Below are positions 55,528 through 64,000 of a stretch of 64,000 nucleotides of DNA, piece by piece. Numbering within the stretch: position 1 is the stretch's first letter; every line of letters starts with the position of its first letter. The notes under the pieces are model-generated. The model was given only the letters and a program-made list of their open reading frames with translations. It was not told where the DNA came from and made no database searches. Both the position numbers and the translations under genes were made by a program. The stretch lies in NCBI GenBank assembly GCA_030295235.1, contig AP026127.1, positions 1,304,501 to 1,368,500 on the forward strand, given 5' to 3'. The stretch is from Fistulifera solaris. Its lineage: Eukaryota; Bacillariophyta; Bacillariophyceae; Naviculales; Stauroneidaceae.

Positions 55528-55689
55528 ATGCGTGCTCATGACGATTCGGCGGTATTTCGATGTATTTCATAGTTTGTGGCTGTTCTCAGCTTCAGTTTCA
55601 TACAGAAAACATGATAAGGAGTAACAACCAAAGTTTACGTAGACGAATGGCTAGGTACCAGCTTTTTTTGTCATACAGATTTTCTTTTG
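55528..55689. other. 3' flank of copy B leading into minisatellite
   Basis: Similarity with the 3' flanks of copies A and C (GCAGCTTCAGTCTCATACAG-like) continues to about 55640, then the minisatellite begins. Confidence 0.5.
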
Positions 55690-56370
55690 TATTTCCAGAA
55701 ATTCTGGAGTTGGTGTTTGCAATCATACAGAAATTCTGTGGCACTACCAGAAATTCTGAAAGAATCATTATTTGTTTGCGATCATACAGATCTTCTGTTG
55801 TCGGTCCAAAAATTCTGGAATAGGCGTTTGCTTTCATACAGAAATTCTGTATCATTTCAAGAAATTCTGTATCATTTCAAGAAATTCTGTAACTGGTGTT
55901 TGCGATCATACAGAAATTCTATGGTCGTACCAGAAATTCTGGAATCGATGTTTGCGACCATTCCGAATTCTGTGGCATTTCCAGAAAATCCGGAATCGGT
56001 GTCTTGCGGTCTGCGACCATACAGATATTTTGTGGTTCCAGAAATTCTGGAATTGGCGTTTGCGATTATACCGAATATCTCCGGGCGTTCCAGAAAATCT
56101 GGAATCGGTGTTTGCGACTTGCGACCATTCCGAATTCAGTGGCATGTCCAGAAATTCTGGAGTCGGTGTTTTGCGACCATTTAGAAATTCTGTAGACCCT
56201 AGTCGTTCCAAAAAAACTGGACTGAATCATTGGTGTTTGCGATACTGCAGAAATTCTGTGGCGTTTCCACAAATCTGGAATGCTGCTTGCGTTCATACAG
56301 AAATTCTGTGGGCTTCTCCATAAACTCTGGAATAATCGGGGTTTACAATCACACAGATTTTCTGTGGTTT
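55690..56370. repeat. Quasi-palindromic minisatellite, array 4 (~12 units)
   Basis: About twelve units averaging ~56 bp follow the pattern CCAGAAATTCTGG, AATCGGTGTTTGCGATCATA, CAGAAATTCTG, TGGCATTT. The first core has 6-bp arms around one base. TTCTGGAA recurs at most first cores. This is the best-preserved array of the family. Open frames of 85-183 codons across it on both strands are repeat translations, not genes. Confidence 0.85.
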
Positions 56371-56388
56371 TCCGGACAATAAAGTACA

Positions 56389-56634
56389 ATCCGGATCAAT
56401 AGATTACCCACAGTTTTTGTCCGCTGAAGATAATTGTACTACGTACTGTTCTTGGTTACTCTTACAGGCATGTAAAATACAGGAAACGACGTTAAAATTC
56501 TGCCTAGCCGTTGGCTCTACGTAGAAACTTGTACTGAGAGGCAGAATTTTAACGTCATTTCCAGGCCGGCACTCGAAGGATCACGTGAGCCGTACGCTCA
56601 ACGGACAAAAACTGAGGGTATTATTGATCCGGAT
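56389..56634. mobile_element. Nested foldback element, MITE-like
   Basis: The outer arms are 56389-56427 and 56598-56634 (starting ATCCGGATCAATA and ending TATTGATCCGGAT, sharing CAGTTTTTGTCCG and its complement with few differences). Inside, inner arms at 56482-56505 and 56539-56562 pair over 24 bp with one mismatch (core GACGTTAAAATTCTGCCT). Total length is about 246 bp with no coding capacity. The size and terminal inverted repeats fit a miniature transposon, but I could not define target-site duplications. Confidence 0.55.
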
Positions 56635-56741
56635 CCATAAAATTCAAGCACTTCCCTTCTGAGCGTACCAGATACGTCGTACAACTGATCCTCGTGTTAG
56701 ACAAGCATAGTAGAGAAAGTAATACTATAAAGGACAAGTTT

Positions 56742-56970
56742 CAAAAAAAAAAAAATTGATTGCATCGCAACTTATATATCCTGGAGGAATTTTTAGTGTA
56801 CTCAGGAGTCCAGTTACGAAATAACTGGTCTCCCTCATTTTGCCCGTAGCACTCGGTAGGATTTGTACGTGTGCATCATTTTTCCTCCGGACGCGGACGA
56901 CAAAACGACTTTTTTGTTGTTGACGAGTAAAAAAGCAAACCAAAGCCATTTTTATAATTATAAAAGCTCA
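56742..56970 (+). repeat. Inverted duplicate, left arm
   Basis: It matches the reverse complement of 58860-59120: for example TATATCCTGGAGGAATTTTT here against TATATCCTGGAAGAATTTTT there, and GGTAGGATTTGTACGTGT in both. Small indels are frequent, so it is an old copy. Confidence 0.65.
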
Positions 56971-58859
56971 GTCTGCAACAACAAAGTCAAGGCAGAGTCA
57001 GTGTTGCCCTCGGAACGGGCCAAGCTGTTGCCAGCGCGTGTTTTTTGACGCAAGAAACTCTTCCTATCGACCGCCGGGCCGCAGCGGTCAAATCAAGGGA
57101 CTTCTCACCCCCAATAATAACCTCTCTCAGAGTCTCGCCGACGCATAAATCCGGAAACCATTGAAAGGAAGAGCTCTTCATGAAATCGTATAGGATCGTT
57201 GGTACTCCGAAGCCAACCTGGGAGGCTCGCTATCTCATGTCGAAAAAGGGTATTTGTCGCGAAACAATTGACTCGAGGCGGCTGAAAAAGAGCCCAAATT
57301 CATGCCGTATCTCGCGGTAGAGTCTTCGTTCGGATGGCAAGGTCGCAAGATTATTCTGAAGCGGAATACACTCACAACAAAGTGCTCAAATGGTGCATTT
57401 TCACCTCGTGAAATTCCCGACAGCGATGAGGGTATCGCTCTATCACTCGAATAATTCGGCTCTTGATCGACATTTAGGTTGTGTCGCTACCTCCATACTT
57501 TGAACTCCCCGACAATTGACACAATGGTACTGATCTAGTAAACGTGAGAATGCTTGCTGCAATTCGTCATTATTGTCTTTGCCGTCGACGTCTATAGATG
57601 ATGCGGCAAATTTCAACATTAAATAATAACACGACGATGACTTAACTGACCACCATTGAGCATTGTGGGAACTAATCATAAAGAATGAGTTAGCGTGATT
57701 TGCGTCAAGTTGCGTGATCTGTGACTGCAGTATATTATTTCCTCCGTAGTCCTACACTCAAACATGAGTTCGCGGCGATGAGCAAACATTGCTGCTGGCG
57801 CAATATTTAGAGGTTTCTGCACGCCCTACTTGACGAAAACAAATCCTTTTTAGGGTCTGAATGAGAATTATGCGGTCCAATAAGAGTATATCTAGCCGTC
57901 TAGTGTCTAGTAGATGGTTGAAAGCGTAACGCCATCATCAAATAATTATGATACTCAATTGAACGGGAGATCTCTCAAACAAAGTGAATCTCAATCTTCT
58001 AGAGAATTAAATAATATTAAAAAATAATGAAAGAGTTATTTAGCAGCGATCACAAGTATTAATTGAGTTGAATTTGAATCTACGCACGACGCATTGCAAA
58101 AACTCGATGAGCCAACAATATTCTCAAAAATGCAGTTCTGCCGCGTATCAGACAAGATCGCTTAATGTGCGAAGAGCTCTCGAAGAGGATGTGCGGTGAG
58201 GACGTGTAAATCCCACGTTACCTGCGGTATAAGTTTAATCCGGCCGTTTCGTGGAATTCAGATCGAAAGCGGAAAGAGAGGCGTGCTAAACAAACCAGAA
58301 AAGAGCACCAATGCAGTATCACCAATCAAAGCGGTTGATGTTTTGCAAGGCAACGGAAGTAGATGATACAAAAGACGCAACAAGGGAAGGCAACTCAAGC
58401 TCAGGCTACTTCCAAATGGAGCAACAATCAACACAAATGCCACCCAACCGACCTTGCCGTATTCTCGGACTTAGCATTTATCCGCTCCAAAACATCAATC
58501 CTGTACTCTTCGGCAATTTCATTCATTCATTTTCGATAAGAATATGTTCATTCTCGCTAAAAATCTTCCTATCATTCGGTCGTAGAGTAGAACGGCCTCG
58601 ATAAGAATTTGGTCGTCGGTCAAATTTGCCCAATATTGCCAAATGCTGCTGTTTTCCCGTTAGTTCTAGTCATTTCATCCCGCTTCCGCGCTTAAATATA
58701 AAAATAGCTTTCTTGTGCGGCAGATTCGTCTGCCTCGGATTGTGCAGCCTCTCATTTTCCTCTCTTTTTGCATGTACTCGGTCTTCCGATGCTGTTCGCC
58801 CTTGTCACAATAAACAACCCAAGAGCGCTTGTTCGGCTAATCAGTGCTCCTCGAGCAGC
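56971..58859. other. Gene-free interior between inverted arms
   Basis: 1.9 kb AT-rich stretch. A minus-strand frame at 57443-57679 (DNNDELQQAFSRLLDQYHC) is protein-like but unplaced. No transposase or other gene is recognised. Confidence 0.4.
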
Positions 58860-59120
58860 AGATACCAACACGGTAGTTTTATAGATTTACAAAATGCAAT
58901 TTTTGATCTCCTTTGCAACCGAGACGATCATTGTTTGCTCGTCAACGACATCATTGTCGTTTTATTGTCGTCCCCGTCGGGAGGAGAAATGGCTGGACAC
59001 GTACAAATCCTACCAAGTGCTACGGCGAAAAATTAACTGTTCCAGAGAGACCAGTTACGGCCAAAAAGGGGTAATGAGCCCACAGAAAAATTCTTCCAGG
59101 ATATAGAATCATTGTTTCGA
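58860..59120 (-). repeat. Inverted duplicate, right arm (5' flank of copy C)
   Basis: Reverse-complement partner of 56742-56970. It lies directly upstream of the copy C start, so it probably holds that gene's promoter. Confidence 0.65.
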
Positions 59121-59150
59121 CTATACGTATGCTTTTGCTTCATTTAAAAT

Positions 59151-60567
59151 ATGACTTACTTTATCAAGCGTCTTCAAGACGGCGATGATTATCGTCTGAT
59201 TGGGTTGCAAAGCGTCGAGTCTCTCGATGACTTTGTACGCATAGCAAACAAAGTTACGCGACTTTGGATTGACGATCGTGACGTGTGCCTGTCGATTCAT
59301 TACAAACGTCCTCGTGACTATCTTTACTATTTTTTTAAAATGGATGCAGATAATGATTCAAGCTTGACGATTGCATTTTATGGGAAAGACGCGGCGTCGC
59401 TGGCATCAACGATCACAACTGTCTTTTTGCTTCCGGATACCCACCAAAGCCGGTGTCATTCGATTCATACCAGAACGAGCTATCAAGGGCAAACCAAATC
59501 CAGACTTGATCTTGTCGCCAACTCAGCTAGAGAGTATGTTTTCTGCTCATAAATCACGCTTGTACAAGATTAGTCATTACAATCTCTCCCTTGAGCAATC
59601 CGTTGTGCTAGCGGCAAAGACGGACCTGGCAGGGATAGAGAGGTGCACCATCAGTGACAACGGCCATGCAGTGGTAAACTATCTTGAATTTCACAATGGA
59701 ATGCGCACTTTAGGGACGCTTGGAGAACACTTTCATGGCAAAGTGCGGGAGACCATTGTCGCGTTTTTGGAACGCTCAACTTACCCCGTTTTCGAAGAAC
59801 TTTGCTTCGATTGCTTCTATATCAGTGACCGTGCTATGCTTCAGCGCCCTGCTACGTACCAGTCAAATGTATGTTCGTTCTCGGTGAAAGTTGGTCCAGA
59901 TGAGGTGATCCCAGATGAGCTTTTGGAAGCTCTTCGACATGGCTTATTCGCGCCTTCAAAGCTGAAAATGCTCTTCTCGTGCCCTCCCAATCAACAAGCG
60001 ACTGCAGTAGAGAATCTGTGCGATGCTGTTGGCTCTACCGATTGTCAATTGCATGAGCTTTCTGTACACTTGAAAGGAGGGCCACTATCGTCCACCGGAC
60101 TTGAGGGACACTTCATTGACATGCTGCGTGGCAATGCAAGTTTACAAACATTGAGCATCCTTGACGAGAACGGCGACGTTTTGCCATTCCCAGCAACGAA
60201 GCTTTTGAACGTCGCTACACAGCATCCACGCCTTCGAAAGCTGGCTTTCGTTCCGCCTTGCGTAGATCCACCCACAATTGGTCAGGCCGGCCAATTCCAC
60301 CTGTGGTATCGGGCCAATCTGTCCCACAAAATTGTTTTCAAAGACGTAGCGTTACCTGGATCAGATTTGTCGGAGAATACAAATGCGGTGACGTATGCAG
60401 CAAAATGGCAGGACTCCGCTTTCTTTTGTCGATTTGGGCTTTTGCAACAAGTTAGCAATGAATGGATCCGCTCCCATTTGCTTGTCGCGGCTTTGGCCAA
60501 CCATTTAAGCTCTCCCAAACGCATTCACTTTCTCTTGTCGGAGAACCAAGACTTATTTGCAAAGTAG
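59151..60567 (+). CDS. Leucine-rich-like family, copy C, frame-interrupted
   Basis: ATG 59151 (MTYFIKRLQDGDDYRLIG). Modules follow the family order: RLWIDDRDVCLSI, FYGKDAASLASTITTVFLLP, then, after a frame change near 59445, LILSPTQLESMFS, VVNYLEFHNGMRTLG, FLERSTYPVFEEL, NLCDAVGSTDCQLHEL, NASLQTLSILDENGD, HPRLRKLAFVPP. The end block is again near-identical (CRFGLLQQVSNEWIRSH, then LLSENQDLFAK). The body is more diverged from A and B than they are from each other. The frame change falls in the same linker where copy A has a TGA. It is not a one-base contraction, so a true lesion or a small intron is possible. Confidence 0.6.
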
Positions 60568-61047
60568 ATGCTGGCTTAATATGGTTCGACGGTATTTCAT
60601 ATTTCAAAATTTTGTGGCTGCTCACAGCTTCAGTTTCATACAGAGCAAACATAACTAGGAGTAACAACTATAGTTTTACTTAGATTATATGGCTAGGTCT
60701 GACGTTAGTAATTGACCTTTTCCCCCAGTTTCCATTCGCCTCCCTCTCACTACTGGAGCATCGTGTCCATGATATTATCACTAATTGTCCCACAAACAAG
60801 CGTATATTGCGTCACTCAACCCCGTTGCGTCGCTCGGGGACCCAAATTGTTAGTTTTCTCTGACTTTTAGTCACGTTGACACCCGTATAACAGCTTTTAG
60901 ATTCCCATTCAATGTAAATCAGCAAGAATAGTCAGGCAATCTTTTGCACCGAGCATCAAGCTCATCCCGGAATAGTTTTCGTTGTTTCGAAGCATCAGCT
61001 GATGAATCTTTGATGCTATATTGGCGTTACGATAAATTGACAACTTT
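60568..61047. other. 3' flank of copy C
   Basis: Shares 60760-60852 with 53599-53700; nothing else is recognised. Confidence 0.5.
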
Positions 61048-61926
61048 CTAGACGAAGAAAATCGGAGCCAGCAGCCAACCTCCCAGAAGCGTGATTAAAG
61101 CTGTACTCACCAGGTTCACTTGTTCATTCGTCAGTAGATTCGTGCCACAAATAGGTTGAATGGCATGACCTCCGCGACTCGCATGAACGACTTTCTTCAT
61201 CTGTGTTTCATAACAAGTAATTTGAGCAACCGCTCCTAAGAAAGAATCGAGTAACGATCCGAGAAGTCCACATATGGAGGCAAAGGATACTGTAGCAATA
61301 GAATGCACCGGTAGCGTTCCTCCCACCCAGTCGGTGATAACGTACAACACGCCGATCAGGAATCCTCCCACGAGACTCCAAAGCAGCCCGGTAACAGTGA
61401 TTCCGCCATTGGTTCCTGGTGGAACTCGCTTCCATGGTCGAGTAATCAGAAATGGTGATTTCTTTGCCAATATCCCCATTTCGCTGGCTAATGTATCCGC
61501 CAAACTAGTCGAATGGTGCGCAATTATCCCACAAGTCAAATGACTCGCCAGCGATTGATTCTTAGATAATGAAAAGTCGATTGAAAGCTCCGGTCCACAG
61601 TAGATGGCGTGTATCAGTGATAACGAGAGTGCAATGATGCTTACACACAAAACTTGTGTTGCTCCTCGTTCGGCTCCTTCTTCAACTGTTCCGTCTAATT
61701 TCATCTTTTGTTGCAACTTATATTTCGTAGCCCACGTTCCCAGTTGATAGAAATAAAAGAGTATCAATCCTCTCATGCCGGTAGAAACAATAGAAAGACC
61801 GACAACAAATCCAACTGCAGCCCCAGATTTCGATAAGGTACGTTTTTGTCTCGATCTCCACGACAAAAGAACCGCGACGGTGAGTCCGGTTGAAACAGCG
61901 GTAAATCCGAACGGGTTTACTGCCAT
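61048..61926 (-). CDS. TMEM19/DUF92 membrane protein (VTE6-like)
   Basis: Single intact exon of 292 residues. Six or more hydrophobic helices. DUF92 markers are RTLSKSGAAVGFVVGLSI, RGLILFYFYQLGTWATKYK, RGATQVLCVSIIAL, STSLADTLASEMGILAKK, GTNGGITVTGLLWSLVGG, SFASICGLLGSLLDSFLGA, and the end LVSTALITLLGG. The Asp-x3-SE part (ADTLASEMG) and GTNGG are the most conserved in the family. The plant VTE6 branch phosphorylates phytyl phosphate for tocopherol and phylloquinone salvage; TMEM19 in animals is uncharacterised. Whether this copy is the kinase or the TMEM19 branch cannot be decided here. A plastid presequence is not obvious. Confidence 0.88.
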   Translation of the reverse strand: MAVNPFGFTAVSTGLTVAVLLSWRSRQKRTLSKSGAAVGFVVGLSIVSTGMRGLILFYFYQLGTWATKYKLQQKMKLDGTVEEGAERGATQVLCVSIIALSLSLIHAIYCGPELSIDFSLSKNQSLASHLTCGIIAHHSTSLADTLASEMGILAKKSPFLITRPWKRVPPGTNGGITVTGLLWSLVGGFLIGVLYVITDWVGGTLPVHSIATVSFASICGLLGSLLDSFLGAVAQITCYETQMKKVVHASRGGHAIQPICGTNLLTNEQVNLVSTALITLLGGWLLAPIFFV

Positions 61927-62558
61927 TGCTAATGTTTCTGCGAGTTATAATACACCGAGACAGCACTGATATCTTCCGCCTTTATTGCGTTTCTGCATTT
62001 TGCATGTCAATGCCGAGGTTTGTCCCTTGACCGGATGAGTAACTGTACGTGCAAACGGCGAAATACGAAGAACGGGGACCGAAGACTTCTCTCTCTCCAA
62101 CAAAGTAGGCTTTCCGCTTTCCCTAAGGTCAGTACTAAAACTGGCTGTCAAATGACTCGAAAAATGCTTAGACCTTAGACATCACAAAGTGCACATAAAT
62201 ACGCATAGTCGATGAAGCGAATAACCGCACTATAGAATGAAGAATGAAGAAGAGAATAAAAGCCTATAGGACCTTTACTTATTTGATAGAAAAAGTGGCT
62301 ATTTTTCTCACAGGGAGTAAAAGTAAAGAAGGTTCCAGGGAGGCGGGCGGTCGAGCAACAATAAACGTTGATACGCAGCGCTGCGTGTTGCGTCGCAAAG
62401 TTGCAAATAAAAAAATAAAAAATAAATTATCGCAAATCATCGAGCCAAAGGAAACTCCTTAGAGACCTATCAAAGATAAGAACGACGAAAAGAAGATTAC
62501 AAGTAAGTCAAGAGATTTAAAAGTAGCCCAAAGCGATCTTTCAGTCTACGCATAAAGA
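61927..62558. other. Divergent promoter region
   Basis: 0.6 kb between oppositely pointing genes; nothing recognised. Confidence 0.45.
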
Positions 62559-63236
62559 ATGGAGCGAATAAAAAGAATACGACCGAAAAGAGAAACGACA
62601 GCCGACAGTTTCGAGTCGCTGGCCGATGCCTTGAACGATCTGGATATGGAGGACTTCGAATTTTCCGATAATTCAGAGACTTCTGCTGATATTCTGGAAG
62701 CCATTACTCTTGCAAATGAAAGAATCGGAGGACGCGTTCGGTTTGGGTCGGTTCGTGTGCAAACTCACAAAGTCGTTCTTGGAGATGTAAGTACTTGATT
62801 GAGTAGTGTCATCCTTTGAATCGGTCACATCACGTTTTTGAAACTCACTTCTCTGACGGCTCATTCTATTGCTCACGAACAGAATCCTTCTTGTACAAAA
62901 GGGGCGCCCATGACCCTCGCGTGGAATCCTGTATTATCCGATCGATTTTCTTCTGTAGAAGAATTTGAGGATCTACGTGGTGCGCCGGCAACACCGCGAA
63001 GAGTGTCAGCAAAAACAAGGGAGGGATGGCTGAGAACTAACGGTCATTCGAGAGCGAGTCTGATCCGCGCTACAAATGAAATCATCGAAATCAAACATCA
63101 GCGAAGAGAGACGGCGGGGCAACGACGACCTTCCAACTTTGAACGAGCGTCGGCGACCCCACCACGGCGACCGCAACGTACGGGTAGCCTGGATGAACCG
63201 CCTTTGGAGCAACCAACAGTCCAGCGAGTCGAATAG
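62559..63236 (+). CDS. Unknown basic protein, two exons
   Basis: Exon 1 is 62559-62786 (MERIKRIRPKRETTADSFE), donor GTAAGT; the intron is 62787-62882 with acceptor CGAACAG; exon 2 is 62883-63236. The junction is in phase 0 and gives VVLGDNPSCTKGAPMTLAW; total 193 residues. The first part is acidic with a helix (LADALNDLDMEDFEF, DILEAITLANERIGG). The middle VVLGDNPSC..GAPMTLAWNP is probably the conserved core. The C-terminal third is Arg-rich and disordered. The family is not recognised. Confidence 0.75.
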
Positions 63237-63446
63237 CAGCGTATCAAGGCAATAGAAGCAAACATAGACACTATGAACAAATTAATAGAAAAGTGACCAG
63301 TCAGCTTCTGGCGAACAGGCAGAAGGGGCGTCGCACGCTACCGATATAATAGTTGAAACACTCTGCAATGTAATAATGCAACAGATATGCAGTAGTGATT
63401 ACCTTAACGTCCATATTAGGCATGTTGTATTCTCTTCGATATCCTT

Positions 63447-63980
63447 TTACGTGTGAAAGCGACGCGAAGCATCCTCAACCGCAAACCGATCAACCCAAAC
63501 TTTATTGTACTCATTGTTGTCATCAGGACCAAAATCTTCATCGTCCCAATCAAATTCATCTTCGCCGTAATCGTCGTCATCGTCATCGTCTTCCTCTTCG
63601 TCATCATCATCGACCTCATGACCCAACTCCTCCCGAACATGATTTTTGGCGCGGAGGTTGGCTTCTTTCAAGGAAAAGAATACTCCCAACACTTCCTGAT
63701 CATACTTGTCTCGAACAAACTGAGAGCGGTAGTAATCACTTCCGCTATTGAGTTCCGACTTGCACGCAAAGGCGACATAAACAGAGGCATGCTCCATCTG
63801 ATCGGCGAGTCGTTCGCGACGGGCGACACGCTCCAAATGCTGAGCACTTGGAGGAGGAATAGGAATATCGCGCGATTGGCGGATCCGATAAAGCACTTTG
63901 TGAATGTGCTTGCATTTGCTCAGAATGGGACACGTGCAGGACGAGTTTCCCTGAGGGTTGAGACGCACGGTGGATTTCAT
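63447..63980 (-). CDS. SWIM-like zinc-binding acidic protein, start uncertain
   Basis: The frame of 177 codons starts at ATG 63980, 20 bp from the window edge; an upstream exon beyond the window is possible because the first residues already lie in the domain. MKSTVRLNPQGNSSCTCPIL then KCKHIHKVLYRIR matches a CxC-x(n)-CxH SWIM zinc finger. The middle has helices (QHLERVARRERLADQMEHA). A run of Asp/Glu (DDDDEEEDDDDDDDYGEDEF) follows. A role in protein or DNA binding is typical of SWIM domains; no partner is visible. Confidence 0.6.
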   Translation of the reverse strand: MKSTVRLNPQGNSSCTCPILSKCKHIHKVLYRIRQSRDIPIPPPSAQHLERVARRERLADQMEHASVYVAFACKSELNSGSDYYRSQFVRDKYDQEVLGVFFSLKEANLRAKNHVREELGHEVDDDDEEEDDDDDDDYGEDEFDWDDEDFGPDDNNEYNKVWVDRFAVEDASRRFHT

Positions 63981-64000
63981 AGTTGCGCTGATTGGTAGTA

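Noticed and set aside
55690-56370. CRISPR-like array
   Set aside because: Spacers are as similar as the repeats, units diverge along their whole length, and the context is eukaryotic without cas genes.
55687-56389. Long open frames on both strands over the minisatellite (up to 183 codons)
   Set aside because: They are periodic translations of the repeat unit (PEILES, FWNRCL) with no non-repeat part; frames differ between units.
57443-57679. Small minus-strand gene with DNNDELQQAFSRLL
   Set aside because: No recognisable family and no homologous copy in the window; kept only as a remark in the gap entry.

Overview
The window is nuclear DNA of a photosynthetic stramenopile, most likely a diatom. 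The evidence is: short GT-AG introns of about 70-190 bp; a plastid-type signal peptide followed by Phe on a PPR-SMR protein; two nucleotide transporters of the TLC ATP/ADP family; a SKN1/KRE6-like GH16 enzyme of beta-glucan (chrysolaminarin-type) synthesis; and helicase-associated-domain proteins. I cannot name the species.

Layout. 0-7 kb: a partial multi-pass membrane protein and two related helicase-associated (HA) domain genes with many frame breaks. 7-9 kb: an ankyrin-type secreted or plastid protein and a THUMP/TAN1 protein. 9.6-18.1 kb: a cluster of four related secreted Cys-rich proteins that share an 11-Cys domain but have very different tails. 18.6-32.3 kb: housekeeping genes (mitochondrial ribosomal protein uL3m, a YeeE/YedE membrane protein, PPR-SMR, FAD oxidoreductase, RPB12, an NFACT-R protein, a coiled-coil protein) and a small one-TM gene. 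33-35.3 kb: relics, namely an MRM1-type rRNA methyltransferase pseudogene and a decayed copy of the one-TM gene. 35.7-51.5 kb: two TLC nucleotide transporters, the GH16 enzyme, a methyltransferase, a His-rich repeat protein, an AFG2/SPATA5 AAA ATPase and MAK16. 52-60.6 kb: a three-copy leucine-rich-like family interleaved with a minisatellite, a nested foldback element and an inverted duplication. 61-64 kb: TMEM19/VTE6-like, a two-exon unknown gene and a SWIM-like acidic protein.

Two themes cut across the annotation. First, many otherwise clean genes are broken by what looks like one missing base, nearly always inside a homopolymer. The cases include MAK16, AFG2, both ends of the YeeE gene, one ATP/ADP carrier and the PPR-SMR gene. 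This argues for residual assembly errors rather than pseudogenes in the conserved genes. Second, lineage-specific duplication is frequent: the HA pair, the Cys-rich quartet, the one-TM gene and its pseudogene, the leucine-rich-like trio, and a dispersed quasi-palindromic minisatellite at four loci.
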